Positions 8,313 to 17,791 of a stretch of 64,000 nucleotides of DNA are shown one piece after another; within the stretch, counting starts at the first letter, position 1, and the number at the start of each line of letters is the position of its first letter. The translations under genes were made by a program, and so were the position numbers. The notes under the pieces were generated by a model, which saw only the letters and a list, made by a program, of their open reading frames with translations, was not told where the DNA came from and ran no database searches. The stretch comes from Terriglobia bacterium (GTDB lineage Bacteria > Acidobacteriota > Terriglobia > Bryobacterales > Bryobacteraceae): contig JAIQFL010000004.1 in assembly GCA_020073365.1 (NCBI GenBank), forward strand, positions 1 to 64,000, written 5' to 3'.

Positions 8313-9074
8313 ATGGCTGAGTACCGCGAGATTCCTCCCTCGCCCAGGCTGGCTCAGGCTGTCGAATGTTTCTGGACCATCCGGCACGCCGGCCCGGAAG
8401 TGCAGCACCGGGTCGTGCCGGACGGCTGCGCCGATATCCTGTTCACGCGGCACCACGGGAGCGTGGCGATCGCGGCGGTCGGGCCGATGACGAGCTATCG
8501 GGATTATCCGCTGAGGGATGGCGAGTTGCTGGTAGGAGTACGCTTTCACCCTGGGATGTGGACGGCCCACCTGGGCGTCCCGGGCGATCGGGTTACCGAC
8601 GAAATTGTGCCGCTCGACGGCCTGTGGGGTTCCCGAGCGCGGGAACTGAGGGACCAGTTGGCCGAAGCCTCCTCCCTGCAGCAATGGACCGGGCTGTTCG
8701 AAGCGTCGGTTCCGTCGATCGAGAGAACCGGCCCCGTCGAACGGGCACTGGCCTGGATGGCGGACCGTCGAGGTTGCGTCTCGATGGACGAACTGGCCAA
8801 CCAGGCGGGGTTCAGCGCGCGCCAATTCCGGCGGGTCTGCCTGGAACAAACCGGCTTGACGCCCAAGTTCCTGGCGCGCGTCCTGCGATTCCGGCATGCG
8901 CTGTCCCGGGTCGATAGCTATCCCGGAGAGTTCGCGGAGTTCGCCCTGGATTGCGGCTACTACGACCAGGCGCATTTCATCAACGAGTTCCGCCGGCTGT
9001 CCGGCCGCACGCCCTCGTCGTACGCAGATGGCCGTTTTTTCCAATCGTTCCACCCGGCTCGTCCCGTAGGATGA
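8313..9074 (+). CDS. AraC-family transcriptional regulator with DUF6597-like sensor domain
   Basis: A 253-residue protein. The N-terminal half (residues 1-130; PSPRLAQAVECFWTIRH, VVPDGCADILF, GVRFHPGM) matches the sensor domain common in DUF6597/AraC proteins. The C-terminal half (about 150-245) carries two helix-turn-helix units: MDELANQAGFSARQFRRVC and FAEFALDCGYYDQAHFINEF, the latter being the AraC signature. A VOC protein starts right after it, with overlap or 15 nt spacing depending on the start used. The pair is therefore likely one transcript in which the regulator responds to a small hydrophobic ligand. Ligand unknown. Confidence 0.9.
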   Translation: MAEYREIPPSPRLAQAVECFWTIRHAGPEVQHRVVPDGCADILFTRHHGSVAIAAVGPMTSYRDYPLRDGELLVGVRFHPGMWTAHLGVPGDRVTDEIVPLDGLWGSRARELRDQLAEASSLQQWTGLFEASVPSIERTGPVERALAWMADRRGCVSMDELANQAGFSARQFRRVCLEQTGLTPKFLARVLRFRHALSRVDSYPGEFAEFALDCGYYDQAHFINEFRRLSGRTPSSYADGRFFQSFHPARPVG

Positions 9075-9088
9075 GTCTGGAGGGCTCC

Positions 9089-9436
9089 ATGAGCAACACC
9101 CAAAACGACCGCCGCATCGACTACATCGAATTCCCCGCGACCGACATTTCCGCGACCAAACGCTTCTACCACGACATCTTCGGCTGGACCTTCGACTATG
9201 GCCCGGAGTACACCAGCTTTGTGGATGGCCGGCTCGCCGGCGGATTCTGGACCGCGCCGAAGGTGCAGGCCGGCGGCGCGCTGATTGTCATTTACGCCAG
9301 CGATCTGGAAGGCACGGAGGCGAAGGTGAAAGCTGCGGGAGGGACCATCGTGAAGCCCATCTTCCCTTTTCCGGGCGGCCGAAGGTTCCACTTCACCGAT
9401 CCCAACGGGAATGAGTTGGCGGTGTGGTCCGAGTGA
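9089..9436 (+). CDS. VOC (glyoxalase/bleomycin-resistance fold) family protein
   Basis: A 115-residue single VOC domain. It has the start YIEFPATDISATKRFYHDIF GW, the central GGFW and ALIVIYASDLE strands, and the end RRFHFTDPNGNELAVWSE with the usual terminal metal-ligand Glu region. Such proteins dimerise and use a metal site for isomerase, dioxygenase or binding roles; the reaction cannot be told from sequence. ATG at 9089 is preferred because TGGAGGG lies 5-8 nt upstream. An in-frame ATG at 9071 overlaps the AraC stop as ATGA and remains possible. Confidence 0.88.
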   Translation: MSNTQNDRRIDYIEFPATDISATKRFYHDIFGWTFDYGPEYTSFVDGRLAGGFWTAPKVQAGGALIVIYASDLEGTEAKVKAAGGTIVKPIFPFPGGRRFHFTDPNGNELAVWSE

Positions 9437-9555
9437 GATCTCCGTTGGGCCCCGGCCGCACTCGGAGCGCCAGTCGATGCGTTCGGTAATTTCGGCGACT
9501 CTTGGCAGCGACGCCGTCGCACTCCTTGGGCATGTTGGCGAAACCCTCCACCGCG

Positions 9556-11679
9556 TCAGGGCCGGCGTTCCTGCCGTTCCAGCTCATCCAGCAGAATGGA
9601 GAGGCGCGGCGCCGCTTCCGTACGTCCGCCGAACCGCAGTGCGTTGTAGGTAGCGGTAAACTCCGCCACTGCGCTCCCTAAGCTCGTGCGCGGCAGCGTT
9701 GCGGCGAATTCCGCGGGCGTGAACCACGCCGGTTTCTGATAGCCACGGCGCTTCAAAAGATGCAGCATGCGTTCATAGAGCAACGTGGCGTCTGCCACGC
9801 TCGCCTGCCCGCGCCGAACCCGTTGCACGCGGTGGCGGATGCGCAGCAGGCGGATGATGGGAGGCCCCATCAACCAGATCCACACACCCAGCGCCAGCAC
9901 CGCCACGATCCGGATGGCATAACGCCGCAGCCACTCGGTCTGGAGGACGCCCCAGTCCGATCCGAGCCCGTTCACCGAATCGAACCACCGCAGTCCCATG
10001 CGGCGCGCCCCCTGCTGGAGTTGGTCCACCAGGGAGAGTTGCTGCCCGGAGTCGTAGCTCACGACCCACTCCTGCCAGAAAGTCTCGGCGGCATCCAGGT
10101 ACAGCCCGAGCTTCGTCAGAAACGCGAATCCAGCCGCGTTCGGATCGGGGGGCGTTGGGTCGAACGTGGTCCAGCCGTGCCCGGGAATCCATGCCTCCAC
10201 CCAGCTATGGGCGTCGGAGGAGCGCACCATCCACAAATCGGAGATGGGATTGTATATGCCGCTCTGAAAGCCCGTGGCGAGACGCGACGGGATGCCCACC
10301 GCCCGCAGCATCACGGTCAGGGCGGAGGCGAAGTACTCGCAATGGCCCTTCCTGCGAGTGAACAGGAAATAAGCCAGCGGATCGGCGATTTCGTGGCTGG
10401 GCAGTTGCAGGGTATAGCCGAAATCGTTGCGCAGGTAGCGCTCCAGGATGCGCGCCCGCTCCAGGTCCGTGATTGCCCCCGCCGTAAGATCGCGCGCCAG
10501 CCTCGGGATTCGTGGGTCGAGCGGCGGCAACTGGAGATGCCGTTCGCGGTCCGCCAGGGAAAGGATGGGCGGTGGGATGCGAGCAGGCGCGGTTTCGGGC
10601 GGCCCGTCGAGCAGGCTGTAGGCCTGGTAATGGAAACCCTGCCGGTACGGACCCGGCAAACGGTAGTTCCCACCCTCCGAACGGAATACTTGAGCGTTGT
10701 GCAGGTACACTCTTTGCGGCGTGCCGGTGAAAAAGAGCGCGTCGGTTTCGAGGTCGTCGAATTCCACGGTGTAGCTGATACCGCGCAGCCGGCTATCCGG
10801 CGGTTCCAACTCGGCCTGCCCGTTCTCCACGGTGATCGGTCGCCGCGTGGAATTCGGATTCGACCAGCGCCGGCCGTCGAAATCGATGAGCGCTCCACCG
10901 CGCCATTTCAGTCCCCCGGCCAGATCGCGGCCGATCACCCGAATGTGCATGGCCGGCCGCGAGGTGTTTTTGATTTCCCCGATATCGCCGAGCGTCACCT
11001 GGTTGGAAAAACCCGGGATGTGAATGCGACGCGACGCCAACCGCGAAAACGCCGCATCGGCAGTGCGGGGCAGTAGAAAGAACAGCCCCCCGGTGAGCGC
11101 CAGGATCCCCACCGTGACCAGCGCCGACAGTGCTGCCAGCCGGGCATGAAAGCGCTTGGGCCCGTTGCGCGCCGTCGCGGCGGCCTTGTGCATGGAGCGG
11201 CGGATCTCGCCGCTGCTCAGAGCCGCCATGGCAAACAGCAGGTACAGCGCCAGAAACAGGAAGAAGTTGAAATTGATGGAAAGGATGGCGGCGGCGAGGA
11301 GCTCGAGAAAGGCGATCACCGCGGTGTAGAGATGATCCCGATTGGTTTTGGCCGTCAGGATCTTCATCACCGCGAGAAAGAAAACCAGGTGCACGGTGGC
11401 GCTGAGAAACTCGCGGGACAGCAGGAAATAGTCCAGGATGTAGAAACCCGTGTAGGAGATGGTGACGAGTGTGGAAGACCGCTCGGAGATTTCGAACTGC
11501 ACGAAGCCGTAAATCAGCAGCCCGCGCAACAGCAGGCCGGCCGCGGTCAGCATGATGGTGGGGGTGTCCAGATACCCCGAGCCCGCCACCGCCAGGTAGC
11601 CGCTGGCCACCAGTCCCAGAAGCGAGAATTGGAAGAAGCGCTCCACCGAGACGGCGGCGCTCGCGTCCGCGCGCGGCAT
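9556..11679 (-). CDS. TgpA-type membrane transglutaminase-like protein
   Basis: A 707-residue inner-membrane protein. Residues 1-205 contain about seven membrane segments (TgpA N-terminal domain). Residues 210-370 form a periplasmic beta domain. Residues 395-515 hold the transglutaminase core with the full triad: Cys447 in RKGHCEYFASALTVMLRAVG, His491 in SSDAHSWVEAW, Asp507 in FDPTPPD. A last membrane helix (about 573-596) precedes a cytoplasmic DUF4129-like tail. TgpA of Pseudomonas is essential and acts in the periplasm, substrate unknown. Such genes are often next to a DUF58 protein and a MoxR ATPase; neither is seen here. Start ATG at 11679. Confidence 0.9.
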   Translation of the reverse strand: MPRADASAAVSVERFFQFSLLGLVASGYLAVAGSGYLDTPTIMLTAAGLLLRGLLIYGFVQFEISERSSTLVTISYTGFYILDYFLLSREFLSATVHLVFFLAVMKILTAKTNRDHLYTAVIAFLELLAAAILSINFNFFLFLALYLLFAMAALSSGEIRRSMHKAAATARNGPKRFHARLAALSALVTVGILALTGGLFFLLPRTADAAFSRLASRRIHIPGFSNQVTLGDIGEIKNTSRPAMHIRVIGRDLAGGLKWRGGALIDFDGRRWSNPNSTRRPITVENGQAELEPPDSRLRGISYTVEFDDLETDALFFTGTPQRVYLHNAQVFRSEGGNYRLPGPYRQGFHYQAYSLLDGPPETAPARIPPPILSLADRERHLQLPPLDPRIPRLARDLTAGAITDLERARILERYLRNDFGYTLQLPSHEIADPLAYFLFTRRKGHCEYFASALTVMLRAVGIPSRLATGFQSGIYNPISDLWMVRSSDAHSWVEAWIPGHGWTTFDPTPPDPNAAGFAFLTKLGLYLDAAETFWQEWVVSYDSGQQLSLVDQLQQGARRMGLRWFDSVNGLGSDWGVLQTEWLRRYAIRIVAVLALGVWIWLMGPPIIRLLRIRHRVQRVRRGQASVADATLLYERMLHLLKRRGYQKPAWFTPAEFAATLPRTSLGSAVAEFTATYNALRFGGRTEAAPRLSILLDELERQERRP

Positions 11680-11787
11680 AGTCTCATTCTAGCTCGTGGG
11701 GCAAGTGGGCAACCGGTTAACAACCTGCCCTACAAGGGGCTGTACTTAAGGGAATCGGGCATCCCCCACGCTACACTGAAAACAGCG

Positions 11788-12447
11788 ATGAACAACGAGA
11801 CCATCGGCCTCCTGGTACAAGCGGTCGGCAAGACGGGTGTCCTGCATCAATTGACCGGAGTGATCGCTCGTCACGAGGGAGACATTACCTCCGTCGAGAT
11901 CCTGGACAACCGTCCGGAGGAGGCGCGCACTTACTTTGAGGTAGTGCTGCCGGCGGGCCCGGAGGCTCTGATGGAAGACCTCCAGAGGCTGTCGATCGTA
12001 CGCCACGTGGAACTGGTGAACACGTTCCAGAAAATCTACGGCAAGCGCATCATCATTATGGGCGGCGGCGCCCAGGTAGGACAGGTGGCGGTGGGAGCGA
12101 TCTCCGAGGCGGACCGCCACAACATTCGCGGCGAACATATTTCGGTGGACACGATTCCGCTTGTGGGAGAGCGCCCCCTGGCGGATGCGGTTCGCGCAGT
12201 GGCGCGCCTGCCGCGGGCCAAGGCCCTCGTGCTGGCAGGATCGCTGATGGGCGGCGATATCGAAACGGCCGTGCGCGAAGTGCGCCAGCAAGGCCTTCTG
12301 GTGATCAGTCTGAACATGGCCGGCAGTGTCCCGGACGCTGCCGACCTGGTCGTGACCGATCCCGTGCAGGCCGGCGTGATGGCGGTTATGGCGGTGGCCG
12401 ATACCGCCAAGTTCACCGTGGAACGGCTCAAGCGGCGCGTGTTTTAG
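11788..12447 (+). CDS. ACT-domain protein with C-terminal nucleotide-binding-like domain (DUF5612-like)
   Basis: A 219-residue protein. The N-terminus (NETIGLLVQAVGKTGVLHQL and TGVIARHEGDITSVEIL) is an ACT domain, a ligand-binding fold for amino acids. The second half begins KRIIIMGGGAQVGQVAVGAI, a glycine-rich Rossmann-like turn, and contains ALVLAGSLMGGDIETAVREV and LVVTDPVQAGVMAVMAVADTA. The arrangement resembles methanogen DUF5612 proteins. It may sense an amino acid, but no target is visible: it lies alone, divergent from the transglutaminase gene. A TACACT -10-like box lies at 11772-11777, 10 nt before the ATG, so the leader is short. A much longer open frame upstream is antisense shadow. 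Confidence 0.82.
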   Translation: MNNETIGLLVQAVGKTGVLHQLTGVIARHEGDITSVEILDNRPEEARTYFEVVLPAGPEALMEDLQRLSIVRHVELVNTFQKIYGKRIIIMGGGAQVGQVAVGAISEADRHNIRGEHISVDTIPLVGERPLADAVRAVARLPRAKALVLAGSLMGGDIETAVREVRQQGLLVISLNMAGSVPDAADLVVTDPVQAGVMAVMAVADTAKFTVERLKRRVF

Positions 12448-12490
12448 CGGCCTGCGGCACCAGGGGTCGCGGCCGCCGCGCATCCGCCCT

Positions 12491-14665
12491 TCACCTTCTT
12501 CGAAACGCAACCACCGCCAGCGGAGGCAACGTCACCGCGACGCTGTGCGCGCGGTCATGCTTGGGCACGGGCCGCGACGAAACCCCCCCGCCGTTGCCGA
12601 TGTTCGATCCCCCGAATCTCTCGGAATCCGTGTTGAGGATCTCCTCGTAAAAGCCCTCCGCGGGCACACCGAACTCGTAGCCCGGGCGGGTGACCGGGGT
12701 GAAGTTGCAGCAGAAGAGCAGAAAGTCGTTGGGGTCCTGGCCGCGGCGCAGGAACGCAATGATGGAGTTACTCCAGTCGTGGAAGTCCACCCATTCGAAG
12801 CCGGTGTAATGGAAGTCCACCTGGTAAAGCGCCGGGCTCGCGCGATACAGGCGGTTCAGTTCCCGCACCAGCGCCTGAAGCTGGCGATGCACGTCGAATT
12901 CCAGCAACTCCCAGCGGATGCCGTAATTGTGGTTCCACTCCTCGCGCTGGCCGATGTCCTGTCCCATGAAGAGCAGCTTCTTGCCGGGGTGCCCCCACAT
13001 GTAAGCCAAAAAGGCGCGCACATTGGCAAACTGCCGCCACTCGTCGCCCGGCATTCGATTCAGCAGCGAGCGCTTGCCGTGCACCACTTCGTCATGCGAG
13101 ATGGGCAGGACGAAGTTTTCGGTGAAGGCATACATGAGGCTGAACGTGATGCTGTTGTGATGGAACCTGCGGTAGATGGGGTCGTAGCTGAAGTAGTCCA
13201 GCATGTCGTGCATCCAACCCATGTTCCACTTCATGGTGAAGCCCAGTCCGTTGAGGTAGACCGGCTTGGAGACGCCCGGGAAGGCGGTGGACTCCTCCGC
13301 CGCGGTAAACACGCCCGGCTCCTTGTGGGCCAGCTCGTTGAAGCGGCGCAGGAAATCGATGGCTTCCAGGTTCTCGTTGCCGCCGTACCGGTTGGGTATC
13401 CACTCACCGGGCTTGCGCGAGTAATCCAGATACAGCATGGAGGCCACGGCGTCCACGCGCAACCCGTCGATGTGATACTCCTTCAGCCAGAACAGCGCGT
13501 TGGACAAGAGGAACGTCCGCACTTCATTGCGGCCATAGTTAAAGACCAGAGTCCCCCACTCGCGCTGCTCGCCCTTGCGCGGGTCGGCGTGCTCATAGAG
13601 CGCGGTGCCGTCGAAGAAAACCAGCCCGTGGGAGTCCTTGGGAAAGTGTCCGGGAACCCAGTCGACGATCACGCCGATACCGGCCTGATGGCAGGAGTCC
13701 ACGAAATACTGGAAATCGTCCGGGGCGCCGAACCGCGACGTGGGCGCGTAGTATCCCACAATCTGGTAGCCCCACGAGCCGGAGAAGGGATGCTCCATGA
13801 TGGGCAGAAGCTCGATGTGCGTGAAGCCCATCAGCTTCACGTATTCCACCAGCTTCACCGCCAGTTCGCGATACGTGAGCGTCTGGCCCTGCGGCCCGCG
13901 CAGCCAGGATTCCAGGTGCACTTCGTAAATGGCAACGGGCGATTTGAGGCAGTCGGTCTTGGCGCGCGATTCCATCCACGCGGCATCCTGCCACTGGTAC
14001 TTATCGATCTCCCAGACCACCGACGCGGATTTCGGCGGGGTCTCGCAACAGAACGCGAAGGGATCGGCCTTGAGCTGCCGATAGCCGGCGAAGCGCGAGC
14101 GGATGTGGTACTTGTATGGGGCGCCTTCCCCCAGGCCGGGAATGAAAATCTCCCAGACGCCGCCGCTGCGCTGCCGCATGGGGTGGCGCCGGATGTCCCA
14201 GTCGTTGAACTCGCCGGTGACCGTCACATTCTCGGCATTGGGGGCCCACACCGCGAAGCGTACGCCGGGGACGCCGTTGGCTCCGGTAATGTGAGCGCCG
14301 AACGCGCGGTACGCCTCGTGGAGCGTGCCTTCGGTGTGCAGGTACAGGTCGCTGTCGGAGATCTGCGGCCCGAAGCGGTAGGGGTCGTCAAACTCGATCT
14401 CGCGTCCGTCCCCCAGCCGCGCGCGTATCCGGTAGTCGCGAGGCTCGCCGTTCAATACGGCGCAGAAGAATCCCTGGGCGTGTGTCTTGGCCATCTCCGG
14501 GCGCTGCTCGCCCAGCAGCACCTGGGCCGATTCCGCCTGTGGGAGAAATGCGCGGACCTCCCAGCGAGCCTGCCCGCCCCGTTTCCGGACGCGGTGCGGC
14601 CCGAGAATACGAAAGGCGTCACCGTGATATCCACCAACTATCGCTTCGATCTCTTCAGCAGTCAT
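12491..14665 (-). CDS. glgB: 1,4-alpha-glucan branching enzyme (GH13)
   Basis: A 724-residue protein, full length for GlgB, which makes alpha-1,6 branches in glycogen. Domain order: N1 module (about 1-110), CBM48 (about 125-215; FAVWAPNAENVTVTGEFNDW), GH13 barrel and C-terminal beta domain. Active-site residues match the E. coli enzyme in place and number: nucleophile Asp405 in HIDGLRVDAVASMLYLDYSR, acid/base Glu458 in AAEESTAFPGV, and the stabiliser Asp in LPISHDEVVHGKRS. No other glg gene is in the window. It is divergent from the adenosine deaminase gene with only 19 nt between the starts, so their promoters must overlap each other or lie inside coding sequence. Confidence 0.97.
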   Translation of the reverse strand: MTAEEIEAIVGGYHGDAFRILGPHRVRKRGGQARWEVRAFLPQAESAQVLLGEQRPEMAKTHAQGFFCAVLNGEPRDYRIRARLGDGREIEFDDPYRFGPQISDSDLYLHTEGTLHEAYRAFGAHITGANGVPGVRFAVWAPNAENVTVTGEFNDWDIRRHPMRQRSGGVWEIFIPGLGEGAPYKYHIRSRFAGYRQLKADPFAFCCETPPKSASVVWEIDKYQWQDAAWMESRAKTDCLKSPVAIYEVHLESWLRGPQGQTLTYRELAVKLVEYVKLMGFTHIELLPIMEHPFSGSWGYQIVGYYAPTSRFGAPDDFQYFVDSCHQAGIGVIVDWVPGHFPKDSHGLVFFDGTALYEHADPRKGEQREWGTLVFNYGRNEVRTFLLSNALFWLKEYHIDGLRVDAVASMLYLDYSRKPGEWIPNRYGGNENLEAIDFLRRFNELAHKEPGVFTAAEESTAFPGVSKPVYLNGLGFTMKWNMGWMHDMLDYFSYDPIYRRFHHNSITFSLMYAFTENFVLPISHDEVVHGKRSLLNRMPGDEWRQFANVRAFLAYMWGHPGKKLLFMGQDIGQREEWNHNYGIRWELLEFDVHRQLQALVRELNRLYRASPALYQVDFHYTGFEWVDFHDWSNSIIAFLRRGQDPNDFLLFCCNFTPVTRPGYEFGVPAEGFYEEILNTDSERFGGSNIGNGGGVSSRPVPKHDRAHSVAVTLPPLAVVAFRRR

Positions 14666-14684
14666 GAGAGTCTAATAGTCAAGT

Positions 14685-15602
14685 ATGGCCGATTTCTTGC
14701 TGGAATTGCCCAAGGCTGAGCTGCATCTGCACCTGGAGGGTTCGGTCGAGCCCGAGACGTTATACGAACTTGACCCCTCAACCCCCCTTGAGGAATTCCG
14801 CGCGCTGTACTCCTATGCCGATTTCGAAAGCTTTCTCAAAGCCTTCGGCGCCGTGGGGAAACGCCTGCGTTCACCCGGGGACTATGGGTTGATCACGCGC
14901 CGCCTTCTGGAGCGCCTGGCCGCACAGCACGTGCGCTACGCCGAGATCATTCTCGCCGCCGGCGTGGTCTTGTGGAAGGGCCAGGAGTTCGCCCCCATCT
15001 TCGACGCCGTGCGCGAGGCCGCCGCCGGCTCGCCGGTGGAGGTGCGCTGGATCCTCGACGCCGTGCGGCAGTTTGGCGTGGAGCAGGCCATGCAGGTAGC
15101 GGAATGGGCGGCGGAGCGTGTCGGTTGTGGGGTGGTGGCCCTGGGCATCGGCGGCAGCGAAGAGCGCGGCCCCGCCGAGTGGTTTACGGACGTGTTTGCG
15201 TTTGCCAGGCGCGCGGGATTGCGGCTGCATGCGCATGCCGGTGAGGGCGCCGGCCCGCAATCGGTTTGGGCGGCGCTTCAGTTGGGCGCCGAGCGGATTG
15301 GCCATGGCATTGCCGCCATCCAGGACCCCGCCCTGCTGCGACACCTCCGCGAGCGGGATATCCCGCTGGAAGTGTGCATCACGAGCAACCTCGTTACCGG
15401 CGTGGTGAAGTGTCTGGAAGAGCATCCCGTGCGAAGGTTGTTTGACGCTGGTGTGCCGATTGTTCTCAACACCGACGACCCGGCGATGTTCGGCTGTACA
15501 CTGGTGGGCGAGTACCGCCTGGCCGCGCGCCAATTCGGTTTCAGCGAGGCGGAGTTGAGGGGGATTGCAGAGAACGGGTTCAAATACGCGTTCGGGAGAT
15601 GA
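14685..15602 (+). CDS. Adenosine deaminase family protein
   Basis: A 305-residue member of the metal-dependent adenosine/AMP deaminase family. The zinc ligands and catalytic residues are present: HLHLEG (14-19), HAHAGEG (182-188) with catalytic Glu, HG (207-208) and the paired Asp in LNTDDPAMF (264-265). It could deaminate adenosine or, like some short bacterial members, aminodeoxyfutalosine in menaquinone synthesis or adenine; sequence alone does not decide. It is shorter than E. coli Add (333). It lies back-to-back with glgB and tail-to-tail with the TPR protein gene. Confidence 0.88.
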   Translation: MADFLLELPKAELHLHLEGSVEPETLYELDPSTPLEEFRALYSYADFESFLKAFGAVGKRLRSPGDYGLITRRLLERLAAQHVRYAEIILAAGVVLWKGQEFAPIFDAVREAAAGSPVEVRWILDAVRQFGVEQAMQVAEWAAERVGCGVVALGIGGSEERGPAEWFTDVFAFARRAGLRLHAHAGEGAGPQSVWAALQLGAERIGHGIAAIQDPALLRHLRERDIPLEVCITSNLVTGVVKCLEEHPVRRLFDAGVPIVLNTDDPAMFGCTLVGEYRLAARQFGFSEAELRGIAENGFKYAFGR

Positions 15603-15626
15603 TCGGAGCAGCAGCTACGCGAAGGA

Positions 15627-17678
15627 CTATTTCTGCTGTGCGCGCAAGCGGCCGACGATCTGCTGGATCGGCGGGCTCGGCTTCAGCCGCAGCACCGCCT
15701 CGAACTCGGCGAGCGCCTCGGCCTCATGGCCGGGCAAACGCAACAGGGCCTCGCCAAGATTGTAGTGCGCGTCCGCCAATCCCGGATTCAATAGCAGGGC
15801 TTGCCGGTACTCGGCCACGGCGTCCGGAAGGCGGCCAGCCATTTGCGACAGTGCATATCCCAGGTTATTGTGTGCGGCCGCGGAATCCGGGCGAATTCGC
15901 AGGGCCGCTCCGTACTCCAAAACGGCATCCGGAAGGCGCCCGGGTAGTTGCGACAGCGCATTCCCCAAGTTGCTGTGCGCGCTCCAGGAATCGGGACGAA
16001 GCCGGATGGCGGCCTCGAACTCGGCTATGGCAACGGACAAGTCGCCGGATTGCGCCAAGGCGCGTCCGAGATTGTTGTGTGGCTCCGCGAAATCGGGGTT
16101 GGCGCGCAAGGCTGCCCGATATTCGGCGATCGCAGACGACAGGCCTCCCGGCAACTGCATCAGGGCGTTTCCGAGGTCATTGTGCGCTTCCGCGTTGGCA
16201 GGGTCGATCCGCAGCGCCGTCTGGAGATGCGCGATCGCCTCACCCGTCCGCCCCGCCTGGAGCAACGCATTTCCAAGGTTGGTATGCGCCCTTTCGGAAT
16301 TGGGCGCAAGGCGCACGGCGGTTTCATATTGGGCGATGGCGTCGTCCAGCCGGCCCGCGGTTTCCAGCAGCGCGTTGCCGAGGCTGAGGTGAGCTTCCCA
16401 GAAATCCGGCTTCAAATGGAGGGCCTCTTGAAAGTGAGCCATCGCCTCGTCCCGCCGGCCGGGAAGCGGGAGCAGAAGGTTGCCGAGGTTGTTGTGGGCT
16501 AGCCATGCGCCGGGATTGCGCGCCAGCGTCGACCGGTACAGTGTTTCTTCGTCCCGATAGGTGGCCGCCTGACGCCATGTCAACACGCCAAGCCCAGCCG
16601 CCAGGATGGCCGGAACCAGCACACGCGCGGGCTTTCGAGACCATACCTTGGCGGCGCCGCTTGCCGCGAGGGAGGCCGCCGGAACGAGAATGCCCAGGCT
16701 GGCGAGATAGGCGAAGTGATCGGCGACGTACGAGTAGCGAAAGGGATAAACGTTGAGGAAGCCGAGTACCGGAAACAGCGTGCCGGCGAAGAACAGGAAA
16801 CCGGCCAACGGGCCGCGGTTGCGCCCAAGCCGCGAGAACGCCAGCCGCCAGAACGCCAGCCCCACTGCCAAAACGGCGGCCGGAAACAGATACTGCCACC
16901 ACTCGGTGGGATCGATCTTCCAGCGTGGATAGAAAAACGTAAAGTTAGCGGGCCAGATCACCTTCCCGGCGTAGAAACAAATGGCCCGGCCGGCCAGCAG
17001 CAGCCGCTCGATCGGCGTCAGCGAGAACTCCGCGCCCGCCGCGCCCACGAGAGTCCTCTCCACCCAGGCAGTGAAAAGCCCCGTAGCGCCGCCGAGAACG
17101 AGGCATGGCACCAGCGGTTGGACATCGCGTTTCCACTCGATACGTCCGTGCCGCCACCACAGAATGACCAGCAGGGCGCCGGGCAAGGTGGCGGTGACGG
17201 TTTTGCTCTGGAGGGCCAGAACGAACAGCGCCAGGGCCGCAACGTAGCGCGAGCGCCGCCGGGTCTCGTCAAAATCCATGTATACCAGCAATGCCCCCAG
17301 ATAAAACACGCCGGAGAGGGTGCTCTTCTGCTCGGAGATCCAGGCGACGGATTCCACGCATATCGGGTGCAGCGCGAACAGGATGCCGGCCAGCCACGCT
17401 CCCGGCAGCGCCAAGCGACGTGCGATCCTGACCACCAGGCATGCCGCCAGTGCGTGCAGCGCCACATTCGCGAGATGATAACCCAGGACGGCGTCGCCCC
17501 AGATGAAATGCTCGAGCCAGAATGCGCTGTCGAGCAGCGGGTAATACTGCTGGGTAGCGCCAAGGTCGAACCAGATGCGCCAAAGGCCGTGGAGACTGCG
17601 AAGGTCGGGGCGGGTGACGTGGCTGGCATCGTCCCACAGCATGCCGCCACGGAGCGCCGGCAGGTAGACCGCGACCAC
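15627..17678 (-). CDS. Polytopic membrane protein with C-terminal TPR array (TMTC/PMT-like)
   Basis: At least 683 residues. The first ~390 residues hold about ten membrane helices with the loop GGMLWDDASHVTRPDLRSLH near the start, as in DUF1736/TMTC O-mannosyltransferase-like proteins. The acidic DD pair lies in the first loop as in GT-C enzymes. Then come eight to nine TPR units of 34-36 residues, many with the pattern A-H-x-N-L-G-N-A-L (LAHNNLGNLLL, RAHTNLGNALLQAG, SAHSNLGNALSQLPG). GTG at 17678 is the first usual start, but it cuts into the first helix. The frame stays open into the TonB gene with no ATG, GTG or TTG upstream, so the true start is unclear. It follows the TonB receptor by about 110 nt and probably shares its transcript. 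Confidence 0.8.
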   Translation of the reverse strand: MVAVYLPALRGGMLWDDASHVTRPDLRSLHGLWRIWFDLGATQQYYPLLDSAFWLEHFIWGDAVLGYHLANVALHALAACLVVRIARRLALPGAWLAGILFALHPICVESVAWISEQKSTLSGVFYLGALLVYMDFDETRRRSRYVAALALFVLALQSKTVTATLPGALLVILWWRHGRIEWKRDVQPLVPCLVLGGATGLFTAWVERTLVGAAGAEFSLTPIERLLLAGRAICFYAGKVIWPANFTFFYPRWKIDPTEWWQYLFPAAVLAVGLAFWRLAFSRLGRNRGPLAGFLFFAGTLFPVLGFLNVYPFRYSYVADHFAYLASLGILVPAASLAASGAAKVWSRKPARVLVPAILAAGLGVLTWRQAATYRDEETLYRSTLARNPGAWLAHNNLGNLLLPLPGRRDEAMAHFQEALHLKPDFWEAHLSLGNALLETAGRLDDAIAQYETAVRLAPNSERAHTNLGNALLQAGRTGEAIAHLQTALRIDPANAEAHNDLGNALMQLPGGLSSAIAEYRAALRANPDFAEPHNNLGRALAQSGDLSVAIAEFEAAIRLRPDSWSAHSNLGNALSQLPGRLPDAVLEYGAALRIRPDSAAAHNNLGYALSQMAGRLPDAVAEYRQALLLNPGLADAHYNLGEALLRLPGHEAEALAEFEAVLRLKPSPPIQQIVGRLRAQQK

Positions 17679-17791
17679 CGCACAAATAATGAGGGCGAAC
17701 GTGGCGGTAAGACCGGAGGCCTTACCGCCCGTTCGCCGAATGAAGCTGCCTTCAGGAAGACGGGGTCCTTTTTGCGTCGTACCCCGCCAGT

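Noticed and set aside
8118-9053. 311-residue minus-strand frame opposite the AraC gene
   Set aside because: Antisense shadow of the AraC gene. Only its last ~40 residues, outside that gene, look protein-like, and they are noted as a possible remnant.
11146-11787. Long N-terminal extension of the ACT protein frame
   Set aside because: It is the antisense of the transglutaminase gene; the ACT domain begins at the ATG at 11788.
12545-14719. 724-residue plus-strand frame opposite glgB
   Set aside because: Mirror of the branching-enzyme gene caused by high GC at third positions. glgB has all catalytic motifs.
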